Of a stretch of DNA of 64,000 nucleotides, positions 19,881 to 28,927 are shown in pieces. Both the position numbers and the translations under genes were made by a program. The stretch is from Pantoea alfalfae (GTDB lineage: Bacteria > Pseudomonadota > Gammaproteobacteria > Enterobacterales > Enterobacteriaceae), in the NCBI RefSeq assembly GCF_019880205.1, contig NZ_CP082292.1, forward strand, positions 2,728,001 through 2,792,000. The letters run 5' to 3'. Every line of letters begins with the position of its first letter. Positions within the stretch are counted from its first letter, which is position 1. The notes under the pieces are model-generated. The model worked only from the letters and a program-made list of their open reading frames with translations. It had not been told where the DNA came from and made no database searches.

Positions 19881-20792
19881 ATGTCTGCCTCTCCCGCTTC
19901 CAAAAATCTCGCCCCGATAGTCATGCCGATTGCCGTGCTACTGATTGCGATGTTGTCGCTGCAGGGCGGCGCTTCACTGGCAAAAAGCCTGTTTCCTTCT
20001 GTGGGTGCCACCGGGATTACCGCACTGCGCCTGGGCTTTGGTACCCTGATACTCTGTGTCATTTTCAAGCCCTGGCGTTTACGCTTCAGCCGGGAGCAGC
20101 GTCTGCCTCTCCTGATGTATGGACTGGCTCTGGGCACCATGAATTTTACGTTCTATCTGGCGATTCGTACCGTGCCACTGGGCGTGGCGGTGGGACTGGA
20201 ATTTACCGGCCCGCTGGCGCTGGCGCTGTTTGGATCGCGTCGGCCGCTGGATTTTGTCTGGGTGTTGCTGGCGGTAATTGGCCTGTGGTTCCTGCTGCCG
20301 TTTGGTACAGAGATGACCGCGATTGATCCGCTGGGCGCAGCGCTGGCAGTGGGTGCAGGTGCCTGCTGGGCGATCTATATCCTGGCGGGACAACGGGCAG
20401 GTGCAGAGCATGGCCCCGCAACCGTCGCCATCGGTTCGCTGATTGCCTCAGTCATTTTTGTGCCACTCGGGCTGACGTTCGCCGAAAGCGGCATCTGGAC
20501 ATGGGCGGTTATGCCAATCGCGTTGCTGGTCGCACTGCTTTCCAGCGCCATTCCCTATTCCCTTGAGATGATCGCCCTTACCCGCTTACCGGCGCGCATT
20601 TTCGGTACACTGATGAGTCTTGAACCCGCCATGGCCGCCTTTTCCGGCATGCTGTTTCTGGGGGAAACCCTGACCGGGCTTCAGTGGCTGGCGTTGCTGG
20701 CCATCATCATCGCCTCAGCAGGCTCAACACTGACTATGCGCCCGAAAAAGAGTCAGTTAAGCAGCGTTGAATTATCAGACGATAGGCATTAA
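19881..20792 (+). CDS. rhtA: Threonine/homoserine exporter RhtA
   Basis: Inner-membrane amino-acid exporter of the EamA (DMT) family, 303 aa (E. coli 295). Ten hydrophobic helices form two EamA repeats of about 140 residues. The second ends with LARIFGTLMSLEP-like and LGETLTGLQWLALLAIIIAS segments typical of the family (TRLPARIFGTLMSLEPAMAA near residues 234-253). The start ATG at 19881 is preceded by a weak ACAGG site. RhtA exports threonine, homoserine and related amino acids. Order ompX-rhtA-dps is the same as in E. coli. Confidence 0.94.
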   Translation: MSASPASKNLAPIVMPIAVLLIAMLSLQGGASLAKSLFPSVGATGITALRLGFGTLILCVIFKPWRLRFSREQRLPLLMYGLALGTMNFTFYLAIRTVPLGVAVGLEFTGPLALALFGSRRPLDFVWVLLAVIGLWFLLPFGTEMTAIDPLGAALAVGAGACWAIYILAGQRAGAEHGPATVAIGSLIASVIFVPLGLTFAESGIWTWAVMPIALLVALLSSAIPYSLEMIALTRLPARIFGTLMSLEPAMAAFSGMLFLGETLTGLQWLALLAIIIASAGSTLTMRPKKSQLSSVELSDDRH

Positions 20793-21119
20793 TAAGCGAT
20801 TTCAGCCCGTACGCTGGCGGGCGAAATAACAATCATGCTCAGCATGAGAATTATTCTTAAACGCTGCGATTTACGGTTCATCCTATTTTGAAACAGTCAC
20901 TTACCTGCTATTTACAATTTAGTATAACTTTATGATTTAGATGGCTATTTAATAATATTTATATTTTAACATAGCTTTAACCTTACCCGCACAGCCCTGC
21001 TTTTAAAAAAGACTGACACTATTTCATCCATCGTCAAAGTCGTTTCTGCAAAGCTGAAAAGCGCTGCTATACTTATCCCGTACTTGATTAGGACAACCAT
21101 CAAAGAGAGGACTGAAACG
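20793..21119. other. Intergenic region rhtA-dps
   Basis: 327 bp, AT-rich, no coding frame. A 7-bp palindrome tcatgct-c-agcatga lies near 20833-20847, without a T-run. The right end holds the dps promoter. Confidence 0.5.
21067..21073 (+). promoter_or_regulatory. dps promoter -10 element (sigma-S type)
   Basis: CTATACT with TG just upstream (tgCTATACTTA) stands about 46 bases before the dps start. This is the extended -10 favoured by RpoS and matches the known stationary-phase control of dps. No good -35 is visible, which also fits. Confidence 0.65.
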
Positions 21120-21623
21120 ATGAGTACCGCTAAATTGGTTAAAACGAAATCTTCTGACCTGATTTATACCCGCAACGACGTGGCCGAAGATGAGAAGAAA
21201 GCCACCATCGCGGTGTTGAACCGTCTGGTAGTCGAGTTTATTGACCTGTCATTGATCACTAAGCAGGCGCACTGGAACATGCGCGGTGCTAACTTCATTG
21301 GTGTGCATGAGATGCTGGATGGCTTCCGCACCACGATTACTGACCATCAGGATACCATTGCCGAGCGTGTGGTTCAGTTGGGCGGCGTGGCGCTGGGCAC
21401 CACGCAGGTTGTAAATGACACGACTCCGCTGAAAAGCTATCCGCTGAATATTCACAGCGTGCAGGATCATCTTAAAGCACTGGCCGATCGTTACAGCGTT
21501 GTGGCGAATGATACCCGTAAAGCCATTTCAGAAGTTAAAGACGAAGATACCGCTGACATCTTTACTGCGGCATCGCGCGATCTGGACAAGTTCCTGTGGT
21601 TCATCGAAGCCAACATTGAATAA
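21120..21623 (+). CDS. dps: DNA protection during starvation protein Dps
   Basis: Ferritin-like dodecameric protein that coats DNA and oxidises ferrous iron with peroxide, 167 aa, the E. coli length. The start at 21120 ([20 protein letters not shown]) has GAGAGGA upstream; a longer frame from 21084 is rejected. The Lys-rich N-terminal tail binds DNA. The ferroxidase site at the dimer interface is seen in [20 protein letters not shown] (His near 51, Asp near 67) and the D..E of the next helix ([10 protein letters not shown]). Its terminator follows immediately. Confidence 0.97.
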   Translation: MSTAKLVKTKSSDLIYTRNDVAEDEKKATIAVLNRLVVEFIDLSLITKQAHWNMRGANFIGVHEMLDGFRTTITDHQDTIAERVVQLGGVALGTTQVVNDTTPLKSYPLNIHSVQDHLKALADRYSVVANDTRKAISEVKDEDTADIFTAASRDLDKFLWFIEANIE

Positions 21624-21641
21624 CACGCAATGCACGCAATC

Positions 21642-21664
21642 AGGCGGGGAAACCCGCCTTTTTT
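21642..21664 (+). terminator. Rho-independent terminator of dps
   Basis: aggcggg / cccgcct stem of 7 bp with a gaaa tetraloop followed by TTTTTT, 19 bases after the dps stop. Confidence 0.93.
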
Positions 21665-21784
21665 ACGTCTGTGTTAGTACAATTTTATGACCCTGTTAAC
21701 AGTTCTTCCCTCCTCCGCTTCACAGCCTTAACATCTGAGGCACACTACCGATTGCACCAAAATAGCCACCTGCACCAAAGTTGA

Positions 21785-21799
21785 GCACCAATAGGGTGC
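21785..21799. promoter_or_regulatory. NtrC-type binding site upstream of glnH
   Basis: GCACC-AATAG-GGTGC is a perfect inverted repeat with the 5-base spacer of NtrC sites. Two further left half-sites, TGCACC at 21753 and 21771, stand upstream at about 18-bp steps. They lie roughly 85-120 bases ahead of the sigma-54-like element, the usual enhancer distance. Confidence 0.7.
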
Positions 21800-21870
21800 A
21801 ATGGCAGAATTAACTGCAAAATCGTGTCAGCTGTGTTATTTAACTTTCTGATTTCGCGGATTTTGCAAAG

Positions 21871-21887
21871 TTGGCATAATTCTTTCA
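21871..21887 (+). promoter_or_regulatory. Sigma-54-like promoter of glnHPQ
   Basis: ttGGcataattctttCa fits a -24 GG with a weaker -12 (TTTCA instead of TTGCA), at the right spacing. The E. coli glnH operon is known to use an NtrC-activated sigma-54 promoter, and the NtrC box upstream supports the call. Confidence 0.6.
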
Positions 21888-21942
21888 TATGACAAGCCGC
21901 AAACGCAGGCCCTGCCGCCTGGTAGTAAAAAAAGGAAAAATG

Positions 21943-22689
21943 ATGAAGTCACTGTTAAAAGTTTCTGTGGCCGCGCTGGCGCTGGCCTTCTCCCTCTCCT
22001 CCACCGCAGCAGAAAAGAAGCTGGTCGTCGCTACTGATACCGCCTTTGTTCCGTTTGAATTCAAACAGGGTGACAAGTATGTCGGCTTTGATGTGGATCT
22101 ATGGGATGCCATTGCGAAAGAGCTGAAGCTCGATTACACCCTGAAGCCAATGGACTTCAGCGGCATTATCCCTGCACTGCAAACGCGCAATGTCGATCTG
22201 GCACTGGCGGGCATCACCATTACCGAAGAACGTAAAAAAGCGATCGAGTTCTCTGATGGCTATTACAAAAGCGGTCTGCAGGTGATGGTGCGTAACAATG
22301 AAAACGACATCAAAGGCATCAGCGATCTGAACGGTAAAGTCGTCGCAGTAAAAAGCGGCACCGGCTCTGTGGAATATGCCAAAGCCAACATCAAATCGAA
22401 AGATCTGCGTCAGTTCCCGAACATCGACAGCGCCTACATGGAGCTGGGCACCAACCGTGCGGATGCCGTGCTGCATGACACGCCAAACATCCTTTACTTC
22501 ATCCACACCGCCGGTAAAGGCCGCTTTAAAGCGGTAGGCGATTCAATTGAAGCGCAGCAGTATGGTATCGCCTTCCCGAAAGGCAGCGACGATTTACGTG
22601 AGAAGGTAAACGGCGCACTGAAAACCCTGAAAGAGAACGGCACCTACAACACGCTTTATAAAAAATGGTTCGGCACCGAACCTAAATAA
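21943..22689 (+). CDS. glnH: Glutamine-binding periplasmic protein GlnH
   Basis: Periplasmic receptor of the high-affinity glutamine importer, SBP family 3, 248 aa as in E. coli. AAGGA stands seven bases before the ATG at 21943; an ATG directly before it (21940) is also possible. The signal peptide ends [11 protein letters not shown]. The family 3 signature is in [20 protein letters not shown], and ligand contacts are expected around [16 protein letters not shown] and VLHDTPN. It is the first gene of glnHPQ under apparent NtrC control. Confidence 0.97.
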   Translation: MKSLLKVSVAALALAFSLSSTAAEKKLVVATDTAFVPFEFKQGDKYVGFDVDLWDAIAKELKLDYTLKPMDFSGIIPALQTRNVDLALAGITITEERKKAIEFSDGYYKSGLQVMVRNNENDIKGISDLNGKVVAVKSGTGSVEYAKANIKSKDLRQFPNIDSAYMELGTNRADAVLHDTPNILYFIHTAGKGRFKAVGDSIEAQQYGIAFPKGSDDLREKVNGALKTLKENGTYNTLYKKWFGTEPK

Positions 22690-22712
22690 TAATTTGCCCG
22701 TTATCTGATTTC

Positions 22713-22740
22713 AGCAGGGAAACTTTTTCCCTGCTTTTTT
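22713..22740 (+). terminator. Attenuating terminator between glnH and glnP
   Basis: agcaggga / tccctgct, 8-bp stem with a 7-nt loop followed by TTTTT. Located in the 78-bp gap inside the operon, it should lower transcription of glnPQ relative to the binding protein and protect the glnH message. Confidence 0.8.
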
Positions 22741-22767
22741 CCATCGCAACATATCTGGAGTGACACT

Positions 22768-23427
22768 ATGGAGTTTGACTGGAGCGTCATCTGGCCCGCC
22801 ATGCCAGCGCTGCTCGAAGGCGCCAAACTGACCTTAATTATCTCAATCATTGGCCTGGTTGGCGGCCTGTTTATCGGGCTGGTGGCCGGTTTTGCCCGCG
22901 CTTACGGTGGCTGGATCACCAATAACATCGCACTGGTGTTTATCGAAATCATCCGCGGCACCCCTATCGTGGTGCAGGTGATGTTTATTTACTTTGCGCT
23001 GCCGATGGCATTTCCTGACCTGCGTATTGATCCTTTCACCGCCGCAGTGGTGACCATCATGATTAACTCTGGTGCTTATATTGCCGAGATCACCCGTGGT
23101 GCCGTGCTGTCGATCAACAAGGGATTTCGTGAAGCCGGACTGGCACTTGGCCTGTCGAGCCGCGAGACGCTGCGCTACGTGATTATGCCGCTGGCACTGC
23201 GTCGTATGCTGCCGCCGCTGGGCAACCAGTGGATTGTCAGCATCAAAGATACCTCACTATTTATCGTTATCGGCGTGGCTGAACTGACACGTCAGGGTCA
23301 GGAGATTATTGCCGGTAACTTCCGCGCTCTGGAAATCTGGAGCGCCGTCGCGATCATCTATCTGGTGATTACGCTGGTGTTGAGCTTTGTGCTACGCCGC
23401 ATTGAGAAAAGGGTGAAAATCCTGTGA
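22768..23427 (+). CDS. glnP: Glutamine ABC transporter permease GlnP
   Basis: Inner-membrane permease of the glutamine importer, 219 aa, the E. coli length. It is a HisMQ-type amino-acid permease with five helices. [20 protein letters not shown] near residues 53-72 and the EAA loop [20 protein letters not shown] near residues 120-139 are typical. The stop overlaps the GTG start of glnQ by 4 nt (GTGA). It probably acts as a homodimer with GlnQ. Confidence 0.97.
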   Translation: MEFDWSVIWPAMPALLEGAKLTLIISIIGLVGGLFIGLVAGFARAYGGWITNNIALVFIEIIRGTPIVVQVMFIYFALPMAFPDLRIDPFTAAVVTIMINSGAYIAEITRGAVLSINKGFREAGLALGLSSRETLRYVIMPLALRRMLPPLGNQWIVSIKDTSLFIVIGVAELTRQGQEIIAGNFRALEIWSAVAIIYLVITLVLSFVLRRIEKRVKIL

Positions 23428-24146
23428 TTGAGTTTAAAGATGTCTCCAAGCATTTTGGCCAGACCCAGGTGCTGCACAATATCGATCTGAAGATTAACCA
23501 GGGTGAAGTGGTGGTGATTATCGGCCCATCCGGTTCCGGTAAATCGACGCTGCTGCGCTGCATTAACAAGCTGGAAGAGATCACCAGCGGCGAGCTGATT
23601 GTTGATGGCCTGCGCGTTAACGATCCGAAAGTCGATGACCGCCTGATCCGTCAGGAAGCCGGTATGGTGTTTCAGCAGTTTCATCTGTTCCCACAGATGA
23701 GTGCGCTGGACAACGTCGCCTTTGGTCCCATCCGGGTGCGCGGTGCCAGCAAAGAGGCCGCACGCCAGCTGGCGAGAGAGCTGCTGGGCAAAGTAGGCCT
23801 GGCAGAGCGTGCACACCACTTCCCGTCTGAGCTGTCTGGCGGCCAGCAACAGCGTGTGGCGATCGCCCGCGCGTTGGCGGTGAAGCCGAAGATGATGCTG
23901 TTTGATGAGCCAACCTCTGCGCTGGACCCGGAGCTGCGTCACGAAGTCCTGAAAGTGATGCAGGATCTGGCGGAAGAAGGTATGACGATGGTGATTGTGA
24001 CGCACGAAGTAGGCTTCGCACAAAAGGTCGCATCGCGTCTGATCTTTATCGACAAAGGCCGGATTGCGGAAGATGGCGATCCCGACAGCCTGATCAGCAA
24101 TCCCCCCAGTGAACGTCTGCGCGAATTCCTGCAGCACGTCTCCTGA
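23424..24146 (+). CDS. glnQ: Glutamine ABC transporter ATP-binding protein GlnQ
   Basis: ATPase of the glutamine importer, 240 aa, starting at GTG 23424 within the glnP stop. Walker [10 protein letters not shown] (about residues 33-41), Q-loop [11 protein letters not shown], signature [16 protein letters not shown] (near residues 135-150), Walker [15 protein letters not shown] and the switch His in VTHEVGFA are all intact. It is the last gene of the operon and is followed by a strong terminator. Confidence 0.97.
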   Translation: MIEFKDVSKHFGQTQVLHNIDLKINQGEVVVIIGPSGSGKSTLLRCINKLEEITSGELIVDGLRVNDPKVDDRLIRQEAGMVFQQFHLFPQMSALDNVAFGPIRVRGASKEAARQLARELLGKVGLAERAHHFPSELSGGQQQRVAIARALAVKPKMMLFDEPTSALDPELRHEVLKVMQDLAEEGMTMVIVTHEVGFAQKVASRLIFIDKGRIAEDGDPDSLISNPPSERLREFLQHVS

Positions 24147-24147
24147 T

Positions 24148-24176
24148 CAAAACGGGCCGCATCGCGGCCCGTTTTG
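24148..24176 (+). terminator. Rho-independent terminator of glnHPQ
   Basis: aaaacgggccgc / gcggcccgtttt, a perfect 12-bp stem with an atc loop, starting just after the glnQ stop; the terminal TTTT lies inside the stem. It could work in both directions. Confidence 0.85.
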
Positions 24177-24224
24177 ATTGTTGGCAAAGTCTGCCCTGCC
24201 CAGCTGTGAGACCGAGGCTGCGAA

Positions 24225-24430
24225 GGAAACATGGGCAGATCGGAAAGTCGCTTAAACCATCCCTGGTCCCTCGGCCCGCGCGATTACGCACCTCATCCCT
24301 GAGGTGCGCCCGTAAACGGGCCAACGCGTTGCGTTGTTCAAAAAACGCCTGCCGTTTTTGTCCCAGGCGCGGGACGCTTTCCTCCTCTGCCCGTGTTCCC
24401 TGCGTTATTAGCTAATATGTTGCTGCCAGA
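24225..24430. repeat. Dispersed structured intergenic repeat, copy 2 (with internal insertion)
   Basis: It shares with the copy at 9050-9177 the block gatcggaaagtcgcttaaac near the left end, gcgggacgctttcctcctct near the right end, and ttgctgccaga 19 bases beyond the right arm. The outer arms are ggaaacatgggcag (24225-24238) and ctgcccgtgttccc (24387-24400), pairing with one mismatch and one G-T. In the middle it is about 78 bases longer, holding a perfect 9-bp hairpin cgcacctca/tgaggtgcg (24287-24308), a cccg/cggg hairpin and aaaaacg/cgttttt. It lies between convergent operons, as does copy 1. Confidence 0.8.
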
Positions 24431-24530
24431 GCAACCCTGATTGGGTTTGTCAGCAGTCTGAAACGGCCGTATCGCAGCCCGTCCTTTTTTCTCCGCAGAT
24501 AGATTCCAGTTATGCGCGAAAAGAGATGCC

Positions 24531-25463
24531 TTAGCTTCCCAGGCGACTCAGCAGCTTGCTGCGCTGGGCGGCAGGCATAAAACTCCACGCCAGGAAGCGG
24601 CTCTGCTTCTGCCCCTGCGCCATATTCACCACCCGCAGCTCTGCGACGTCGAGCGCCTGCAGCTGTTTTTCCAGCGCCGGTAAATTCTCTTTGCGCGACA
24701 CCAGTGAGGTAAACCAGCCAATCTGGCGACCAAACGCCACGCTCTCGGCGATCATCTTGCCGATGAACGCCTTTTCTCCACCGGGATACCACAGCTCATT
24801 GTGTTGCCCGCCAAAGTTAAGCGGCGCACTCTTATCCAGCCCAAGATTACGCACCTTACGCTGTGAACCCGAAACCGCCTCTTCCGCCGACGCGTGGAAT
24901 GGCGGGTTACACATCACCGCACTGAAAAATTCATTTTTGCTGACCACACCCGCCAGCACCGCATCGCTGTTTTTCTGACGACGCAGACGGATCTGACGCG
25001 TCAGGCGCGGATTGGCTGCGACAATGCGATTAGCGGCTTTGATGGCGGCTTCATCAATTTCGGTACCGGTAAAGCGCCAGCCATATTCCGCCGCACCAAT
25101 CAGCGGATAGATACAGTTTGCGCCGCAGCCAATATCCAGCACGTCCGCGGCCGGGATCGCGCCGTTGTTATCCAGTGCCAGCAGATCGGCCAGGTAGTGC
25201 AGATAATCGGCACGTCCTGGCACAGGCGGGCAGAGTGAGCCGGGCGTCAGTTGCCAGTCGATGTCATAAAAGAGTTTGATGAGCGCTTGGTTCAGCAGCA
25301 TCACCGCCTCCGGGTCCGCGAAATCCACGGACTGCACGCCATAACCGTTAGGCCGGACTTTCGCCGCCAGCGGCGGATGGGCAGCGGTTAGCGCGGCAAA
25401 ATCGTATTCGCCCTGATGGCGATTGCGGGCGTGGAAGGGCGACGTGCTGGCTGACTTTTTCAT
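24531..25463 (-). CDS. rlmF: 23S rRNA (adenine(1618)-N6)-methyltransferase RlmF
   Basis: Methylates A1618 of 23S rRNA with S-adenosylmethionine; 310 aa (E. coli RlmF/YbiN 308). The start [16 protein letters not shown] at 25463 has GAGAG upstream. The cofactor motif I is [20 protein letters not shown] near residues 107-126, and the catalytic NPPF of N6-adenine methylases is in [16 protein letters not shown] near residue 185. A basic N-terminus probably binds rRNA. It is convergent with glnQ, as in E. coli except that ybiO is missing between them. Confidence 0.95.
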   Translation of the reverse strand: MKKSASTSPFHARNRHQGEYDFAALTAAHPPLAAKVRPNGYGVQSVDFADPEAVMLLNQALIKLFYDIDWQLTPGSLCPPVPGRADYLHYLADLLALDNNGAIPAADVLDIGCGANCIYPLIGAAEYGWRFTGTEIDEAAIKAANRIVAANPRLTRQIRLRRQKNSDAVLAGVVSKNEFFSAVMCNPPFHASAEEAVSGSQRKVRNLGLDKSAPLNFGGQHNELWYPGGEKAFIGKMIAESVAFGRQIGWFTSLVSRKENLPALEKQLQALDVAELRVVNMAQGQKQSRFLAWSFMPAAQRSKLLSRLGS

Positions 25464-25604
25464 ACGTTCTCTCAATTATTCAGGCGCGCGTACAATACGC
25501 TGTAGAGGGCGGAAAATAAACCCGCACCATCCGCTTACCTCATTCCGGTTCCGTCGGGCGATGCTGTCGGGCTAAGATAGATAAAATCATCTGCCGGAGA
25601 CGTT

Positions 25605-26237
25605 ATGAGCCATAAACGCTATTCTTATCAGCCCCGTGCGGGCCACGGTCTGCCACACGATCCGCTGAACGCCATTATCGGGCCGCGCCCGATCGGCTGG
25701 ATTAGCTCTGTCAGCACCAGCGGCCAGCGCAATCTTGCGCCTTACAGCTTTTTTAACTGCTTCAACTATCATCCGCCGATTATCGGTTTCGCCAGCAGCG
25801 GCTGGAAAGACAGCGTCCGGAATATTGCAGAGACTAAAGAGTTTGTCTGGAATCTGGCGACCCGTCCGCTGGCCGAAGCGATGAATGAAAGTTCCGCATC
25901 GCTCCCTGCCGATCAGGACGAGTTTGCCTTTGCCGGATTAACCTCGCTGGCGGCTTCCCAGGTCAGCGCCAGCCTGGTGGCGGAAAGCCCGGTCAACTTC
26001 GAGTGCCGCCTGACGCAGCTGATCCAGTTGCAGGATGCCAGCGGCACCCTGCTCGACAGCTGGCTGGTGATGGGCGAAGCGGTGGCGATTCACATCGATG
26101 AATCGCTGCTTGAGGAGGGCATTTATCAGACCGCCAAAGCTGAGCCAATCCTGCGTGCAGGCGGCCCCAGCGCCTATTACGGCATCAGCGAAGCTCAGCG
26201 CTTTGATTTAGTCCGTCCGGACGCCCGCCGCAGGTAA
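25605..26237 (+). CDS. Flavin reductase-like (FMN-binding split-barrel) protein
   Basis: Cytoplasmic protein of the flavin reductase-like/DIM6-NTAB family, 210 aa. The FMN-binding split barrel is visible from GPRPIGWISSVSTSGQRNLA (about residues 26-45) through SFFNCFNYHPPIIGFAS. Members bind FMN and act as reductases or oxidoreductases; the substrate cannot be told here. The ATG at 25605 has CGGAG about eight bases before it. It is divergent from rlmF (141 bp between starts) and convergent with the ABC permease remnant, whose end lies 2 bp away. It probably stands alone. Confidence 0.88.
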   Translation: MSHKRYSYQPRAGHGLPHDPLNAIIGPRPIGWISSVSTSGQRNLAPYSFFNCFNYHPPIIGFASSGWKDSVRNIAETKEFVWNLATRPLAEAMNESSASLPADQDEFAFAGLTSLAASQVSASLVAESPVNFECRLTQLIQLQDASGTLLDSWLVMGEAVAIHIDESLLEEGIYQTAKAEPILRAGGPSAYYGISEAQRFDLVRPDARRR

Positions 26238-26239
26238 TC

Positions 26240-26803
26240 TCACTCCACAAGCGCATCGGCCCGGTGCGCTTTGATCTGCGCCAACGCGCGGGCGATGTCG
26301 GGGGCCAGCCAGCGATCCTGCTGCCAGCGATCAACCACCTGCCTTGACAGTAGCCAGGCGCGGCCAGGACGGGATTCGGCAAGCAGAAAGGCGCGGTTCG
26401 ACAGCAACGTCAGCAGCAGGTAACAGGCTCCGCCCACCAGGTAAAAGGAGAAGTAGTCACGGGTCGAACCGGCCGCTATCTGGCTGGCCCGCATTAGCCC
26501 GACAATGCCGGTCACCGACACCAGCGCCGAATCTTTCAGGCTCATCTGCCAGACGTTTGACAAGCCGGGCAGCGCATAGCGCGCCACCTGCGGCAGCAGA
26601 ATGCGTTGGCGGATGCGCCAGCGCGGCATGCCAATCGCGACAGCGGCTTCAATCTCCCCTTTCGCCAGGGCCAGCCGCGTGGCGCGATAGACTTCCGCCT
26701 GATAAGAGCCGGAGATAAGCCCGATAGCCAGCGCCCCGATCAGAAATGGTGGCGCTTCGATAAAGCCGTCCGCGCCAGACAGGCAGCGCTCCCCTGCACC
26801 CGA
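26240..26803 (-). pseudogene. 5'-truncated polar amino-acid ABC permease remnant
   Basis: The open frame from 26803 down to 26240 lacks the N-terminal half of a HisQ/HisM-type permease. From about 26770 it reads FIEAPPFLIGALAIGLISGS, continues AEVYRA and AIGMPRWRIRQRILLPQVAR, and ends with SLKDSALVSVTGIVGLM and AAGSTRDYFSFYLVGGACYL. These are the EAA loop and last helices of an amino-acid permease. Upstream the frame is closed by TAA at 26804-26806, and no first helices are found before hutG at 26841. An ATG at 26629 would make only 129 aa. It lies just downstream of hutG, so it is probably what is left of a hut-linked histidine or urocanate importer. Confidence 0.8.
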
Positions 26804-26810
26804 TTAGCGC

Positions 26811-26839
26811 AGCGATGCACCAGGGCGGCGCATCGCTGA
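26811..26839 (-). other. Stem-loop after hutG
   Basis: cagcgatgc and gcatcgctg pair perfectly (9 bp) just before the hutG stop. There is no U-run on the minus strand, so it is more likely a 3'-end stabiliser than an intrinsic terminator. Confidence 0.45.
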
Positions 26840-26840
26840 T

Positions 26841-27632
26841 TTATTGCGGCCTGGCCTGCGCCAGCATGGTATGGATCATCGCCTTCAACACTTTTTGTAG
26901 CTCTGCGGCACGCGCCTGCTGCCAGGCATAAGGCGGGGTTTCATCCATGTAGTTCAGCTGCGCCAGCTCCAGCTGAACCGCCTCGATCTGCTGCTGTGGC
27001 TGGCCATAAGCGCGGGTGATGTAACCGCCTTTAAAGCGTCCGTTGAGCACCCAGCTGTAGTCGTGCTGGGCGGCGCACACCGCCTCTATGGCCGCGCTCA
27101 TTTCAGGCGTGCAGCTCGCGCCGTCGTTGGTGCCGATGTTGATATCGGGCAGACGCCCCTCAAACAGGCGGGGAATTTCACTGGCAATGGAGTGGGCGTC
27201 AAACAGCAGCGCATAGCCGTGCTGCGCTTTGAGCCGCGCCAGCTCCTGCTGAATCTGCTGATGGTAAGGCTGCCAGATTTGATCGATGTAGCCCTGACGC
27301 GCCGTGACATCGGGCGTTTTGCCTGGTGCAAAGGTCGGCGTGCCGTCGAACAGGGTTTCCGGGAACAGACCGGTGGTGGCGGTGGTGTAAAGCGGCTGGT
27401 TGTCGGGCGGACGATTAAGATCGACTACAAAACGGGAATAGCGGCCAATTAACACACTGGCCCCGAGGTCACGCACAAAATCATACAGCAGCGGGATATG
27501 CCAGTCGGTGTCGGGCAGGCCGCGCGCGGCCGCGCTCAATCCGGCGTCCACCTCAGGCGTCAGTTCAGTACCGGCATGGGGAATGCTGACCAGCAGCGGC
27601 AGGCTGCCCTGGGAAAAATAGAAAGGGTTCAT
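26841..27632 (-). CDS. hutG: N-formylglutamate deformylase HutG
   Basis: Last enzyme of the five-step histidine route: hydrolyses N-formyl-L-glutamate to glutamate and formate. 263 aa, N-formylglutamate amidohydrolase family. The N-terminus has [17 protein letters not shown] (metal-ligand His near residue 19), [12 protein letters not shown] and [23 protein letters not shown], near residue 143, carries further metal ligands. The start ATG overlaps the hutI stop by 4 nt. It must not be confused with the unrelated formiminoglutamase also called HutG in Bacillus; the presence of hutF supports the deformylase. Confidence 0.95.
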   Translation of the reverse strand: MNPFYFSQGSLPLLVSIPHAGTELTPEVDAGLSAAARGLPDTDWHIPLLYDFVRDLGASVLIGRYSRFVVDLNRPPDNQPLYTTATTGLFPETLFDGTPTFAPGKTPDVTARQGYIDQIWQPYHQQIQQELARLKAQHGYALLFDAHSIASEIPRLFEGRLPDINIGTNDGASCTPEMSAAIEAVCAAQHDYSWVLNGRFKGGYITRAYGQPQQQIEAVQLELAQLNYMDETPPYAWQQARAAELQKVLKAMIHTMLAQARPQ

Positions 27633-28846
27633 TGCGGTTCTCCACGATAGATAACGGTACAGGGCAGTTCACCACCCAGCCAGTAAACCAGTTCTGCCGG
27701 ACGAGACAGCGGCCAGTGGACGAAGTTTGCCACTTTACCCGCCTCCAGCGAGCCGTGACTCTCCGCCAGCCCCAGCGCTTTAGCTCCCCACAGCGTGACG
27801 CCCGCCAGCGCCTCCTCCGGCGTCATGCCAAACAGCGTGCAGCCCATGTTGAGCATCAGACGCAGCGACAGCGCAGGTGAGGTGCCAGGATTGGCATCGC
27901 TGGCCAGCGCCATCGGCACACCGTGGCGACGGAAGAGATCCACCGGCGGACGCTGAGTTTCGCGTAGCAGATAAAACGCACCGGGCAGCAGCACCGCCAC
28001 GGTGCCATGCTGCGCCATCGCCCTGGCATCCTCTTCGGTGGCATATTCAAGATGGTCAGCTGAAAGCGCACCATAGCGGGCGGCCAGTGCGGCACCGCCC
28101 AGCGCTGAAAGCTGTTCCGCATGCAGTTTCACCGGCATATCCAGCGCCACCGCCCGGTCAAATACCCGCGCCACCTGCTCCGGGGAAAAGGCGAGATGCT
28201 CGCAGAAAGCATCTACAGCATCCGCCAGCCCCTGCGCCTGCGCCTGCGGCAGAAGACGGTCGCAGATGATATCGATCCAGCCATCCGGGTCATGCTTAAA
28301 CTCCGGCGGAAAGGCATGCGCTGCCAGACAGGTGGCGTGGACATCGGCGGCCACGCTCTCTCCCAGCCGGCGAATCGCCCGTAGCATCCGCAGTTCGCTC
28401 TCTTCATCCAGACCATAGCCGGACTTAATCTCTACGGTGGTGACACCCTCTGCCAGCAGGCGATTAAGTCGCCAGCGGGCCGAAGCCACCAGTTCCTCTT
28501 CCGTCGCCGCGCGGGTGGCGCGCACGGTAGAGAGAATGCCCCCGCCCTGCGCGGCAATCTCTGCGTAGCTGACGCCATTCAGACGCTGTTCAAACTCCTG
28601 ACTGCGGTCGCCGCCAAACACCAGATGGGTGTGACAATCCACCAGCCCCGGCGTCACGATACCGCCAGGCAGACGATGATGCTGATCGGCGACGAACGCG
28701 GGCATCTCCGCTTCAGGCCCGACCCACACCAGCCTGCCCGCCCGCACCACCAGTGCGCCCTGAGGTATCAGATGGTACTTTCCGTCACGCATGGTGACCA
28801 GGTCGGCCCCCGTCCACACCGCCTCTACGCGCATCTCTTCTGTCAT
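27629..28846 (-). CDS. hutI: Imidazolonepropionase HutI
   Basis: Third step of histidine breakdown: opens 4-imidazolone-5-propionate to N-formimino-L-glutamate. 405 aa, amidohydrolase superfamily. The start at 28846 ([20 protein letters not shown]) has GAGG six bases upstream; a longer frame to 28909 would run over the HutC operator. Metal ligands are in [15 protein letters not shown] (HxH), [20 protein letters not shown] and [10 protein letters not shown]. It is the first gene of the hutIG operon, divergent from hutF across 81 bp that contain a HutC-type operator. Confidence 0.96.
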   Translation of the reverse strand: MTEEMRVEAVWTGADLVTMRDGKYHLIPQGALVVRAGRLVWVGPEAEMPAFVADQHHRLPGGIVTPGLVDCHTHLVFGGDRSQEFEQRLNGVSYAEIAAQGGGILSTVRATRAATEEELVASARWRLNRLLAEGVTTVEIKSGYGLDEESELRMLRAIRRLGESVAADVHATCLAAHAFPPEFKHDPDGWIDIICDRLLPQAQAQGLADAVDAFCEHLAFSPEQVARVFDRAVALDMPVKLHAEQLSALGGAALAARYGALSADHLEYATEEDARAMAQHGTVAVLLPGAFYLLRETQRPPVDLFRRHGVPMALASDANPGTSPALSLRLMLNMGCTLFGMTPEEALAGVTLWGAKALGLAESHGSLEAGKVANFVHWPLSRPAELVYWLGGELPCTVIYRGEPQ

Positions 28847-28867
28847 CGCTGCCTCATGCCTCCGCCG

Positions 28868-28896
28868 TTTACACTGTGCTTCAAAGTATGTATATG
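28868..28896 (+). promoter_or_regulatory. Putative sigma-70 promoter of hutFD
   Basis: TTTACA (28868-28873), 17 bases, TATATG (28891-28896). The HutC operator at 28895-28904 overlaps the -10 end, a natural place for repression. Confidence 0.55.
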
Positions 28897-28904
28897 TATA
28901 TACA
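28895..28904. promoter_or_regulatory. HutC-type operator between hutI and hutF
   Basis: TGTATATACA is a perfect palindrome of the form GT-N-TA-N-AC that is typical for the HutC branch of GntR regulators. It lies 24 bases before the hutF start and 49 before the hutI start, so one site can control both operons. Confidence 0.75.
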
Positions 28905-28927
28905 ACCACATCCGATGAGGATCAACC

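Larger units (their letters stand above)
24147..24530. other. Convergent non-coding spacer glnQ-rlmF
   Basis: 384 bp between convergent genes. It contains the glnQ terminator and the second, longer copy of the structured repeat (24225-24430). The remaining 100 bases before rlmF show no coding frame. Confidence 0.7.

Noticed and set aside
26240..26629. A complete small membrane protein from the ATG at 26629
   Set aside because: Homology to amino-acid permeases continues upstream of that ATG to about 26770, so the frame is the tail of a longer gene.
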